DNA of 64,000 nucleotides. It comes from Gonapodya prolifera JEL478 (lineage: Eukaryota; Monoblepharomycota; Monoblepharidomycetes; Monoblepharidales; Gonapodyaceae). This document shows positions 10,249 through 20,535 of the stretch, in pieces. The position numbers and the translations under genes are program-made. Under the pieces are notes generated by a model. It ran no database searches. It was not told the origin of the DNA and saw only the letters and a list, made by a program, of their open reading frames with translations. The DNA is taken from assembly GCA_001574975.1 (NCBI GenBank), contig KQ965761.1, positions 9,785 through 73,784 on the forward strand. Reading direction: 5' to 3'. Position 1 is the first letter of the stretch; the number at the start of each line of letters is the position of its first letter.

Positions 10249-12971
10249 ATGGTCACCGATACGAAGCAGCCGAGAGTCGGAATCGGTCAGTGCGCCAGTG
10301 TTCTACTCGAATCGCTCGGTCTCAGTCCGTTTCCTCGTGAATAGTCGGCGCGGGACTTTCGGGCATCTGCTCTTCCCTGTTCTTGCGGGAAAAGCTCGGG
10401 ATCACAAACATTATCGGTGTGGAGCGACATGCAGAGTACGTGACACGAAGCAATTCTCGCAGCACTGCAATGAGCTGAAACGATCGGGGGATTGCACTCG
10501 TTTACAGTTTCGGAGGTGAATCTTGAGTTGTTGGTGTACATTGATTCATAGGAAGATTAGGTTCACGCTGATTTCGATTCGCCCGGACCAAAAGGAACTT
10601 GGTACGGTGAGTAATGGCAACGTTGAAGGTGCGCGGATGCTCATCAACGAGAGCATCACACCGCTTCTCCACATCTATCGCACGTTTCGACACTCCCGTG
10701 AAGAAAACAACTACGTAAGTACCTTGAAATTATTTTTCGCGATACTTGCTCACCTTGAGCTTTGATTTCAACCTAGCCCGGACTTGCTTGTGACGTTCCC
10801 GCCCATATCGTGAGGAGACTCGAAGTTGTCTCAATCAAGTCGAGGTATAACGACATTTTTCGCATTTAGTACAGCTTCTCTTTTGCAATGAATCCGGACT
10901 GGAGGTGAGAAAAACCAATTGTCGAGTTTACGTTCACCAGTCCGGCACCTTCCTGACAATATCGCCTGTCCAAAATATAGTTGCCCGTACCCACCACGAG
11001 ATGGTGAGCACCGTCTTCATGCGACGAACCCTGTGCTCTCTTTCCCAGTAGTCATCACGACTTTATTGTTTCCAGAACTCCTTGCTTACATCCACTCTGT
11101 TGCTCACCGCTTCTCCCTGCAGAAACACTTCCGCTTCCTCGTCAAAACAACGCGCTGTGTCTGGAGCGACGAAAACAACTCGTGGACCGTCTATTACAAA
11201 GACATGTCCAAACTTTCAGGGGAGGCTCCCCTGTTCCCGTCAGACAAGGACCTGGAGGTGCTGGAGGAAGAAAGCTTCGAGTGCGACTTCTTGTTCAACA
11301 CGACGAAGGGAAGCGGGAACCCGGGACTCCCCCTCATTCCAGGCGTGCTTGAGGGCAAGTTCAAGGGTCGATGGTGGCATTCAATGGTGAGTCCATCCCG
11401 CCCACAAGTGTACATTTTGCGCGTTGCTGAGGGTCCTCTTTACTCGCTGGATGATCCGAATAGCTGTGGCCCTCTGACGGACTCGACTACTGTCAGGACA
11501 AACGTGTGGCACTTATTGGCTGCGCCGCTGCTGCTGTTCAACTGGTCCCACAACTTCAAAGGTGCTCGGGGCACCTCACTGTGTTCCATCGTACTCCAAA
11601 CCACGTCATGAGGCGTTATAATACTCCTTACACGGACGAGCAGAAACAAGTCTGGAAGAAGGACCCGTTGGCGCTGAGAGCCTTCAAGACTGCGTTTCAG
11701 CGCGACTTTTCAAAGGGGTGGCAAGAGACGGCGTTTGGGGAAGTGGACGGTGACGTGGCAAAGAGGAGTTTAGAAGAAGCCCGGAGGAACTTGGAAGATA
11801 ATGTGGACGATCCACAGATGAGGGAGTGGCTTTGGCCCGACTGTAAGTTGATAGCCCCCTTTTCTACAACTGTTCGTATTTTAATATCAGGGCTCGATTT
11901 AAAGTTCCACTGTGGTGCCGTCGCGTATGCTTCCACGACGATTTTTACCCAGCTCTGGCAAAACCAAACGTCACGCTGATGCAGGATCGAATCGTGGAGG
12001 TCAATGAGCACGGAGTGGTCACAGCAAGGCAAAACGCGAGAGATAAAGTGTGTTCAACGGACTTGAGCTTCGCAATGTGCTCCAAGTACCATAGCAGTCC
12101 CACGTGTTCAACATTGATGTTTTTAGGTTATCGATCCCACCGCACCCCACACGCCACACAGTTTTGACGTTATCATCTACGCAACTGGCTGGGCAGCACC
12201 CGGAAACAAAGTTCAACCGTTCCCCGTGATCGGTGTCAACGGTTTAGAATATGCGAAGCGCGCGCTGAACCTGTACCCAGCTGGCGGCAAGTTTGGTGTC
12301 CAGAGCTACATGGGACAGATGCTCGACGGGTTCCCAAATTATTTTGCGCCTGCTGGACCGACTGGCCTCGCCCTCTCCGCTCTCATTGTGGCGATGGAGA
12401 CTGGAATATCTTACTGTCTGAAAGTCCTCAAGTACGCAATCGACCACAACCTTGCATCTATTGGGCCGACGTACGATGCTACTCAACGGTGGATCGAAAT
12501 TGCAGATGGCCGGATGAAGGGAAAGCCGTAAGCACGAAAGGGGCACATACTTTCACCGAGTTCTCAACGTCTTCGTAATTTCTAGATACGCACAGGGAGA
12601 CTGTTCAGGTTACCACAAGACCTATCGATCTGACGGCACATGGACGAACCGTGTGCATTTTGCAGGAACGACACATGAACTAATACAACTTCTTGAATAT
12701 CCAGTGTGGAGTGATTTCACGACCAAACCACTGGTGAGTGCAACTATGAGCTGTACTTGACCCAGCGTCTTCTGAAAAGGATACCGAACTTCTCTTCATA
12801 CCATTCTTCTTCTTATAGGACCCACCGGTGCAGTGGCGCCAACCGACGCCACCAGTTCCTTCAATGCTCGACGAGGCTTTCCAAGGCGTCCATGTTGTCT
12901 CCGCCAGGACTGATTCTCAAAATGGGCATCCTGCAGATCACTCTAGCATTGCTGAGATACGCACGCGTTGA
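10249..12971 (+). CDS. Baeyer-Villiger/flavin-containing monooxygenase built from microexons
   Basis: It is predicted to use FAD and NADPH to insert oxygen into a ketone or heteroatom substrate. Fourteen exons: 10249-10285, 10345-10435, 10508-10515, 10595-10606, 10704-10714, 10777-10809, 10870-10904, 10981-11003, 11076-11386, 11464-11842, 11891-12047, 12127-12526, 12587-12733, 12819-12971. Joined they give 598 aa. FAD motif GAGLSG is split by intron 1; GGTWYENNYPGLACDVPAHI comes from the microexon run. The Baeyer-Villiger fingerprint FxGxxxHxxxWP is present as FKGRWWHSMLWP across an intron. The second nucleotide-binding motif reads VALIGCAAAAVQL, with Ala replacing a usual Gly. DVIIYATGW is the conserved late ATG motif. 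The substrate is unknown. Three 20-nt tandem repeats lie just downstream. Confidence 0.88.
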
Positions 12972-13028
12972 TTCGGGATTCGTAAACGAGGAACTTTGTG
13001 ACGAAGATATTGTACTAAATAAGTACCC

Positions 13029-13088
13029 AAAGGCAGTTCTTACTTCATAAAGGCAGTTCTTACTTCATAAAGGCAGTTCTTACTTCAT
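13029..13088. repeat. Three perfect tandem copies of a 20-nt unit
   Basis: The unit AAAGGCAGTTCTTACTTCAT occurs three times head to tail (13029-13048, 13049-13068, 13069-13088) with no mismatch. It lies 57 bp after the monooxygenase stop and ends 14 bp before the MYND-protein start, so it sits in a 3'UTR, a 5'UTR or the short intergenic space. Confidence 0.97.
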
Positions 13089-13102
13089 ACAATTTGAGGC
13101 CG

Positions 13103-14450
13103 ATGCCTTCCGCGGATCATTCAGAGACCATCTATTGTACTCCCTCTGACATTTCTGTCATTATTCCGGACCCACCTCTCCGTTGTTCGCGATGCCGACG
13201 TGCCGAATCATCACAACATCCGCTGAGATTCCGATGTACCGGATGCCGACAGGCTCTGCCGCGTTATTGCAGTGGTAAGTGTCGCATGTCGCATGCTATG
13301 CTTGCTAGTCGTGATACTCAGGCTCAATGTCAACCGATTCGTCCTCGATCGCCTTTTATTCAGAGCAATGTCGCCGGGAAGACTTTCAAAACGATCGAAC
13401 CCAGCCAGGGCGACTTGGTCACGGCGCTTGGTGTATAGCGGCTTTGAGAATGGCTGACTATGCAGTGTGGCTTCAGCAGGTAAATGGTGCTGACCTCACC
13501 ATGACGATTCCGTCGCCAGCAATGATCAGACGTGCTGATGGACAATTTCATTTGTCACTCACCGGCTACATGTCGACGGTCCAGGTTTTCCGCTTCTCAC
13601 TATCGCCTTCATCTACTCTGCAATGGGCGATAGTTCCTGAAGACTTTGCCGAGCCGAAATTATTCAGAGGTGACCTGGCTTTGACAATGATTGATGCCAC
13701 CCTTCTGCGAAAGTCTGGTTTCGACGGTGGGTGGGATCCTACTTTACTGTTAATCCTCCAATTAAGGTGGTGTGGACGGCTTCAGACGTTTCTGTTCCCG
13801 TGAATAACTCGACAATCACGTTTACTCCTTCGAATGGTACTCTCATCGCAGTATCCCCCGTCACCAATACTAGGTCAGCCGCTGGAGGCTCTGGAAAACA
13901 AGCTCAGACGCGAATGCAAAACTTCCGCTCCCTGCCATCTCCACATCCATTCGTACCCTCTCCTCCTCTTCTCCTTCCAGCCGCACAATCACTGGGACTG
14001 TTCCCTCATGGCGGCCTGTGGTTCTCAGGACCTGCCGTCCACGTCTGGGGCCCACATGACTCTATCAGCGGTCGTCATTTTGCAGAGGTTGGGGAGTTTG
14101 TAGTCAGCTATTCCATCTGCGAGAGCGTCCCACCAGGAACCACGGATGTGACACCGGGCACTGATGTCCAACATCAGAGCGACACAGCTTCACAGGGCAT
14201 TTCGCTGCCGTCGACGCCATCCTACACCGGATATCCCCATGGTACCATCTTGCCCAGCGTGGATCTCAACCTCAACACCGGCTGGCTCAGAATATTGGGT
14301 CGAGAAGGCTGGGAGATAGTTAGGGTCGGTGGAGATCTGGTGAACTCTGACGGAACCCGAAGGAAAATGGATGGGGAATCGTTGCAAGGGGTAAAGTCGT
14401 TAGAAGATGCAATGAGCGGCGTGCTGAAAAGGGCAAAAGCCAAAATATAA
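13103..14450 (+). CDS. MYND-type zinc finger protein
   Basis: Three exons (13103-13274, 13364-13726, 13786-14450) join to 399 aa. The MYND finger is rebuilt only after splicing: CSRC near residue 31, CTGC, then RYCSEQC spanning the first intron, and a GHGAWC end. MYND fingers bind zinc and mediate protein contacts. The rest (AALRMADYAVWLQQ, VPVNNSTITFTPSNGTL, a long Ser/Pro stretch, then a folded-looking C-terminal region) matches no family I recognise; there is no SET domain. The start at 13103 is the first ATG in frame. Alternative extra introns inside the Ser/Pro-rich part (about 13875-13980) cannot be excluded. Confidence 0.7.
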
Positions 14451-15922
14451 AGCGTTTGTGCAATGTTGTGACGTGTACGTTTATCTCGTTTGTGGTGTGG
14501 GGGTGCTGTCAAAGGGCGCGAACACCAGCACTGCATGAAGGATGCACTCCACAAAAACACCCAAACAAGCACCGACACTCAGGAAACCCCGCCGGACACC
14601 CCCCAGAACGCACAGGAATGGAAAATTAATCTCAATTCGGAACCCTTTAGGGTGAAGAAGTGTTTACGGGTCGATAAATGCCAGGTAATAATTTGTTTAC
14701 GAATATCTTCAAGCTGGTTTGTCGAAAGGTTAGAAGCACGTAGCGTAGATCGGAGGACATGTCGCCCCCAAGTGCACGATCGATGAGTTTCTGTTGCACC
14801 AGCAGTGCACCATGAGCTTTTCTTCATGCAGAAAATGCGAGAATCATAAAACCCTTAATAGCGTTACTCGGGCAACTGGTGCAACGATTATGAAGGCGGC
14901 GCGTACAAGCGATAGTGTCACCCCAGAGTTTCTCGTTGCAACATCTGCAAAATTTCACTCCGTTGTCGAGATTCCTTGCTCACCAAGATTCGTCTCGTAA
15001 ATGTTTATGCGACAGCCCTCATGCGGCGATCTCGACAATGGAGATTGAGCTGCATTTCCAACTTCTTCGTTTCGAGTATGACAAGGTCAAATCGAAAACT
15101 ACAGCGCGGAGAAAAATCGCATCGGAGAGGGGGCCCGATTCGGAAACAGTTGGAGACATCGGGTACACCGATGAGCTGATTCTTATGGCAATCCCTCCAC
15201 GTTTCTCCATTGCGATCGACGACGCCAAACAAGAACAGGGCCCATCAAATTCCGAAAGTCCAAAGAAATGGTAGAGGACGATATCGCGCGCGATCTCGCC
15301 TGGTCCTCCAGGAGAAACGCAACTCAACTCCGTTCCAACACTCTTTCCTCCACTCATCACACCCGAATCGCGGCATAAAACAGTGCAACCTTTTCGAGGA
15401 CGCCGTGCAAGCTGGTGCTAGAAACGCAATTTAGCACTTGAACTTCAGGAAAATTTCTCATTCACTGATTTTCCTGGCGTCGCCGTGCACATGTCAGGAA
15501 TGATAATAAGCAGGAGTGGGCTTTTGTGAAATCAAGGAGAGTAATGACTTCTCCAGTTATGCGAATCTTGAGCCCATGAAACCGTGAGAATGGCGAAGCC
15601 AAACCCGCGGACGAATAATGGGGGACAGAAGGTGTTCATGGGAACGAAGGCAACGAAGGCTCTTTTGTTTCGTCGGGAGCAAACAGGGCTGCTATCAAGT
15701 GGTCGTGTGACAAAAATTCCGTTATGCGGCCTCTTTGTCAGCTGCACAAACAAGGAGGAAAAGAAAGAGATTGCTATCCCACATGAAAGCACCTGTGCGT
15801 CCCTTAGACAGCTCGACAAGTCACACCAGTTTTCGAGGATGCTGTGCTGTCTGAAAAGGCACTCGATTGTGATGTGGGGGCTTCTTACAGCCAGACGAAA
15901 TTGCGTGACCTTTCATACCTCA
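14451..15922. other. 1.5-kb stretch without a supported gene
   Basis: Only short, compositionally ordinary frames on both strands; none shows a motif or consistent splicing. A C-rich patch around 14586-14620 (CCCCCCAGAACGCA) resembles a patch near 19266-19290 and may be a dispersed repeat fragment. Confidence 0.45.
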
Positions 15923-16813
15923 ATGCCATCCACATCGAACGCTTCCACATTCCCTCGCTTTCCCTCAAAGCTAGCAGGAAAACGTGTTCTCGTCATCGGA
16001 GGGACCTCCGGGATTGGACTTGCCGTCGCGAGTGGTGCACTCTCTTACGGCGCAAGTGTGGTCATCGCATCCTCCAGCTTGACCAAGGTGCGTACCATAT
16101 TCCAAATCTCCGAGTCGCACTACGTTCACGAAACTCCCAATTCCAGGTCGAGGCAGCCGTCCAGAGGCTCCGATCAACGTATCCTGAAGTCCCCGCCGCA
16201 AACATTGATGGTTCAGCATGCGACCTCTCCTAGCACGCAAGCCAAGAACCCAACCTTTGCACGCTCCTCGATACCGCGGTATCCTCTCTCGGGGCCCTCT
16301 CGACCACATCGCGTACACGTCCGGTGACGCCTTCAACCCCGTCCCCCTCTCCCAACTCACGCCTGAGGACATGGTCGTGCCACAGGTTGTGCGTTTCTTT
16401 GGGCATCACTCTCGCGAAGCTGCTCGCCTCCGAACCGGGAAAGTGGCTCTCCCTCGACCCTGACACCACAGCCTCACCTTGACAACTGGGATCTTGTCTT
16501 ACAAGCCGACCAAGAGTTTGTTCATGGGTCCTATCATGGGCATGGCGCAGGAAGGTCTCGTCAACCAGCTCACGATCGAATTGGCCCCTCTTCGAGTGAA
16601 CTTGATCATTCCAGGCCCCGTCAAGACCGACCTGTTCCTTACCTTCGTCGACGAGGCAGCGCGCAAGGTCTACGAGAGAACGAGACGACAACGGGCCGGT
16701 TGGCGACGCCGGAGGATGTTGCCGAAGCATACTTGTATTGCATGAAGGATGGGTTTGCTGCCGGATCGCGTATCTTTACTGAAGGCGGGATAAGGCTGGC
16801 AAGAACAAACTAG
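15923..16813 (+). pseudogene. Decayed short-chain dehydrogenase/reductase
   Basis: The N-terminal part reads as a classical SDR Rossmann fold: GKRVLVIGGTSGIGLAVASG, then ASVVIASSSLTK, followed by a good GTGCGT...TTCCAG intron and VEAAVQRLRSTYPEV. Further on, LDHIAYTSGDAF, PLRVNLIIPGPVKTDLF and an FTEGGI end are all SDR landmarks. They lie in different frames with no credible splice sites between them: shifts occur near 16300, near 16405 (VRFFG then ITLAKLL), near 16470-16485 and near 16690. Four shifts in under 600 bp argue for a pseudogene of a host oxidoreductase and against sequencing error alone. The catalytic YxxxK region is not clearly recoverable. The ATG at 15923 is the likely original start. 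Confidence 0.75.
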
Positions 16814-19331
16814 TAGTTTGGAGGGTATAATGTCATTGTTAATGGAAAAGGGGGCAAAGTTTTCGAAGTTGCTTCCTCTGCAGACCTGAAATGTACTCGG
16901 GACCCCCGAAACCGAATTTCCTTATCGTCCGTACATATATGCCCGGTCCCAGTTGTCCGCCGGCATGGTGTACGTAATAATTTCTCAAGGATGATGAAGG
17001 GGGGCATCCTTTGGTGTAATGGGAAACCCCGGCTGCCTGTTCAGAAATAAAATATTTTGTATTTCCATCTAAAAGAGCCCCAACGAAGTGTTTTACTTCT
17101 TCAGCCTGACCGTCTTTCTTTCACCAACGTGTCCCACGCGATGCAGTCCAATCACACTTGGATTCACGATGAGCAAGAGTTGCGTCTGATCCCTGGGAGC
17201 GATTTTTCGCACAACACCAGTGAAGCATGCCCCAAAGTGGCTTCATTCCAGTAGATAGTGAACCACCACTGGAGTCTGGAAGCAACCATCTTAGGGGTAG
17301 CAATACTCACATCATATCCTCCAGTTCAACGACGAAATAATCGGAGCAGAGAGTAAAAAAGGGGTAGCAGAGAGAGGTCGGTAGTTGTTTGGGAAGCCCT
17401 TTTATGGACAGTGTCGGTTTTTGTATTGTTTGGGGGTGCCTGCATTGTCGTCATTGGAATTGATGACATCTATTCTGGAACCGTTGCGCGATAATGATTG
17501 TTCAGCACGCACAAACAAATTCAAGTAAAAGGATGTATGGTTTGTGTTCGCAGAAAACAATGGCTCTCGTCTTTCGGCCGTCAAAAGAAAGGAGAAAAGA
17601 GGGCAACCAGGTGAGAAGGGCTAGTCTAACAACATTTCTGAAACACCCACAACACTCCCGGAAGGTGCAACAATCCAAAAATTGAGCTCCACTTCACCCA
17701 GGACACATTTATCGAGCCAAAAAAGGCAAGAAAAAAGGTGAGAGTTTCCCCCACCCCACCCAGGCGCCCTTTAGTTGAACCATGTTTCGTCCAACAAAAA
17801 CACGTGTGTCGAAGGTTTGGGGAGGAAGAACCATGTAGAGTGAAACAAAGAACGCGGGGTTGAGAGGAAGCAATTGCTTGCCGCCATGTCCTTGAAACGA
17901 GGCTGAGCAGAGGCGTCGATCGGAGAGATTGTGGAGCCACAAGGAAGTCGCTGAACGTCCAAGAGATTGATAGGAGCACTTGTGTTTGCACACGCGTAGA
18001 AAGCGTCGAGTGGCCTCGGGATGACGGCAACGTTACGGAGTTGAGAAGACCGTGATAAGGGAGGAAACGTCAGAAGCGCACGAAATGGAAGAGACCTGGA
18101 AAATCAGAGGAGTTGGAGGCGGTGCGGAACGTGGAGGGCATGCAGTAAGAGCAAATTAAGACACGCGGCGGGTCGCAGGAGGTGTGCGTCGGGGAGGGGT
18201 AGTGCCAGCTGGATCAGAGGGTGAGAGACATCCGGGGGGAAGCGTGAGGGAGTCCAAGAGAAGTGTGCCAAAGTAATTGGTGTGCAGGGAAATGGTGCCA
18301 GTGGTGAAGAAGAGCCCGTGGCCAGGGACGTCGACCTGTTAACCGTGGGAGAAGTGTGCTGTGTTCCACAGTGACGAGAGGTAGTAAAAGATGATTCCAA
18401 CAACGACAGAGACCCAAGGAGAGTCACAGAAGTGTCCGCTTGTGCGCTGCTGCTGGTGGAATTGGGGAGTCTAGAGACAAGAGAGATGTCGCCATTCACC
18501 TCAACTGATCCAAGATCCGAGTACAAGAGCAGAGGACCTCGCTTCAACTGACCAGCAGAAAGTAGAGTGGCTAGACGTGACGTAGGGGGAGAAGAGTCAG
18601 AGGGAGCATCCAAAAGTGCGAGATGTGGGGTGGAGGAGACGCGGAGCTTGGCCGGCGGGGAAGACGTCGCTGATGGGAAAGATGGGAGGAGAAAGTGCTG
18701 GAGAGAAAGAGGGAAAGCCTGAGGTGCCGGGACAACAGAGGAGCCGCGAGCTAGGTGGAAGAGCTAGAGATGTGCCATGTCACGATGGGTGTCGCAGGCA
18801 AGTGTCACGTCTTGAGAAGCCCACCCATCAAGGATGGGAAGAGAAGCTGCAGGCACAAGAGAGTGAGAGGGCGCCGCAAGTGGGGGAGAAGAGTCCACGA
18901 GAGAGAGAGGGGTTTATCAAAGCAATAGTCAAAATTCCCAAACGAGGCTACATGATCACCCCCCCGCTTGCGGGGAGGTACCATACAGCGTAGCGCTATC
19001 TACCTAGGAGATGATCAACTCCCCTAGTTACTTGTTAACTATAAATAAATCCTTCATGTCATTAGTCTTTGGCTTGACCTAGTTTTACCGCACTACTGTA
19101 GTAGCTTTGGACAGATGAGATCCGCTCTATAATAAACACACTGATGAAGTTAGGGTAGTACGTTTGGAAAAAATTGGAAAAGTCACTGGGCCCAGTTCAG
19201 CGGCACATGGTGGAGAGGGGATCTCATCCCCCAACTTTACCCATTCTTCGGAAAATGACCAGAAACCCCCCCAAACGCCCCAGAACGCAGGATTGATGAA
19301 AGAGGACTTAGAAAAAAGGTTCAAAAGTAAT
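16814..19331. other. 2.5-kb gene-poor stretch, partly purine-rich on the plus strand
   Basis: From about 17700 to 18930 the plus strand is rich in G and A, so the minus strand reads as Ser/Pro/Leu-rich frames up to 169 codons (18104-18613). These have no recognisable domain and several overlap, as expected from base bias. A short perfect inverted repeat CCCCGC/GCGGGG sits at about 18963. The stretch lies between a pseudogene and a copia fossil, so it may be old transposon debris, but no family can be named. Confidence 0.4.
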
Positions 19332-19401
19332 GCGTGGGCCGGGAATTGAACCCGGGTCTAACCCGTGGCAGGGGCTAATGATACCACTACACTACCCACG
19401 C
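19332..19401 (-). tRNA. tRNA-Gly (anticodon GCC)
   Basis: The minus strand folds as a full cloverleaf: acceptor stem GCGTGGG pairing with CCCACGC, D-arm with AGTGGTATCAT, anticodon stem AGCCC/GGGTT around loop CTGCCAC (anticodon GCC), and a T-arm CCGGG-TTCAATT-CCCGG. There is no intron and no encoded CCA, as expected in eukaryotes. Internal A and B boxes (TAGTGTAGTGG and GGTTCAATTCC) would drive RNA polymerase III. It lies about 340 bp from a copia fossil; transposon insertion beside tRNA genes is known in some families, but here that is only a suggestion. Confidence 0.97.
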
Positions 19402-19738
19402 TTCTTGTTGGACATGTCGATAAGTTTTAATTATATTATCAACAGCTATTTAAGAATGTACCCTAGCATTGCTGTTGAAAAAAGACCTTAAGGGTTTCAC
19501 CAAGCTCTCCAGGATGAGCTCTCAATCAGAATGCACTTGGCACATTTTCCATTTGAGGAGAGTGGTGGTGAATAAGGAATTGTTTAGACTAGTCGCATTG
19601 ATACCTGCCATTGTCTGGTGCCATACATGGAACTCTGTTCCTCGTGCACTCCCAAGAACGGCGCACATCACACCAAATGAACGTTTGGCCTACCTCTCAT
19701 TTGGGGCAACGTGATGGATCATACAGTGGAAGACTGAA
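19402..19738. other. Spacer between tRNA-Gly and the copia fossil
   Basis: No gene recognised. The stretch is AT-rich next to the tRNA 5' side and may include unrecognised copia sequence towards 19700. Confidence 0.4.
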
Positions 19739-20510
19739 TTATGCTGTATGTACACAACTTCCTAATTGGATGAAAGCCCAAGTCAAGCAAGAAGGCAACG
19801 AGGGCCGAGCAAAATTCGTCGAGTCAGAATGGCTAAAAGCTTCACTGACTCGTGCCTCGCCATTATTGAGGTACCACCTGTTCACCTTATTTAGAACGTA
19901 GGCATCACAGCCTAGCACTCTGAGATGTGATAGATCTGCAGTCTTCTTAGTCAGTAGCTCAAATGGAATAGCACCATTTACTGCTTGGGATGGGAGAAGA
20001 TTCTTCACATGCACAAGACCCTTTGCAATTTCTGACCAGTAAGATTGTGGTAGATTGGACTGATTTATAATTGCTCTGGTTGGCTCCATAATAGTCCTGA
20101 TGGCTCTCTCAGCTTTGCTATTAAGCTCAGGTGTGTGGGGTGGACTCTCTTCATCTTCAATACCATTTGCTTTCATCCATGCTTGCATGGAATTAGACTT
20201 CAAAATATCTTTTGCATTGTCACTTCATAGTTTCTTCAATATAAAGCCAGGATACTGTTTTTCCATTCTCAATGTGTACTCTTTAATTTTGGGTTCAGCA
20301 TCTGACTTTGCTCTAAAGTCTCAATATCAATGGTTGAAGTTCCTTCATTAATTAGGAGCAGAATATATCTTTCTCTGTGAAGTCCTTCAACACGTGCTGG
20401 ACCCCATATGTCAAGGTGGACCCTTGAGGTTCAGTCTCTTTTCTCTTGGTGGGTTATTGAATGGGAGCCTAGCAGCTTTTGCAACATTGCGAATAACTTC
20501 ACAGCCCGAG
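19739..20510 (-). mobile_element. Ty1/copia retrotransposon fossil (integrase region)
   Basis: The minus strand encodes part of a copia integrase core. Landmarks include a SPPHTPELNSKAERAIRT segment and SYWSEIAKGLVHVKNLLPS, and further upstream a DIWGPARVEGLHRERYI-like segment typical of the region near the catalytic Asp. It is a partial, broken copy with a small number of disruptions. No gag, RNase H or terminal repeats are recognisable. The short residual length and mutations suggest an old insertion. It could belong to the same family as the fragment at the left window edge, but the two cover different parts, so this cannot be tested here. Confidence 0.8.
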
Positions 20511-20535
20511 TACATTAACACGAGCTTTGTCGTAG

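Noticed and set aside
14794-15434. Overlapping short frames on both strands upstream of the decayed dehydrogenase
   Set aside because: No motif, no consistent splice sites, ordinary composition.
18104-18613. Minus-strand 169-codon Ser/Pro/Leu-rich frame
   Set aside because: It follows from purine bias on the plus strand, overlaps other similar frames, and has no motif or splice context.
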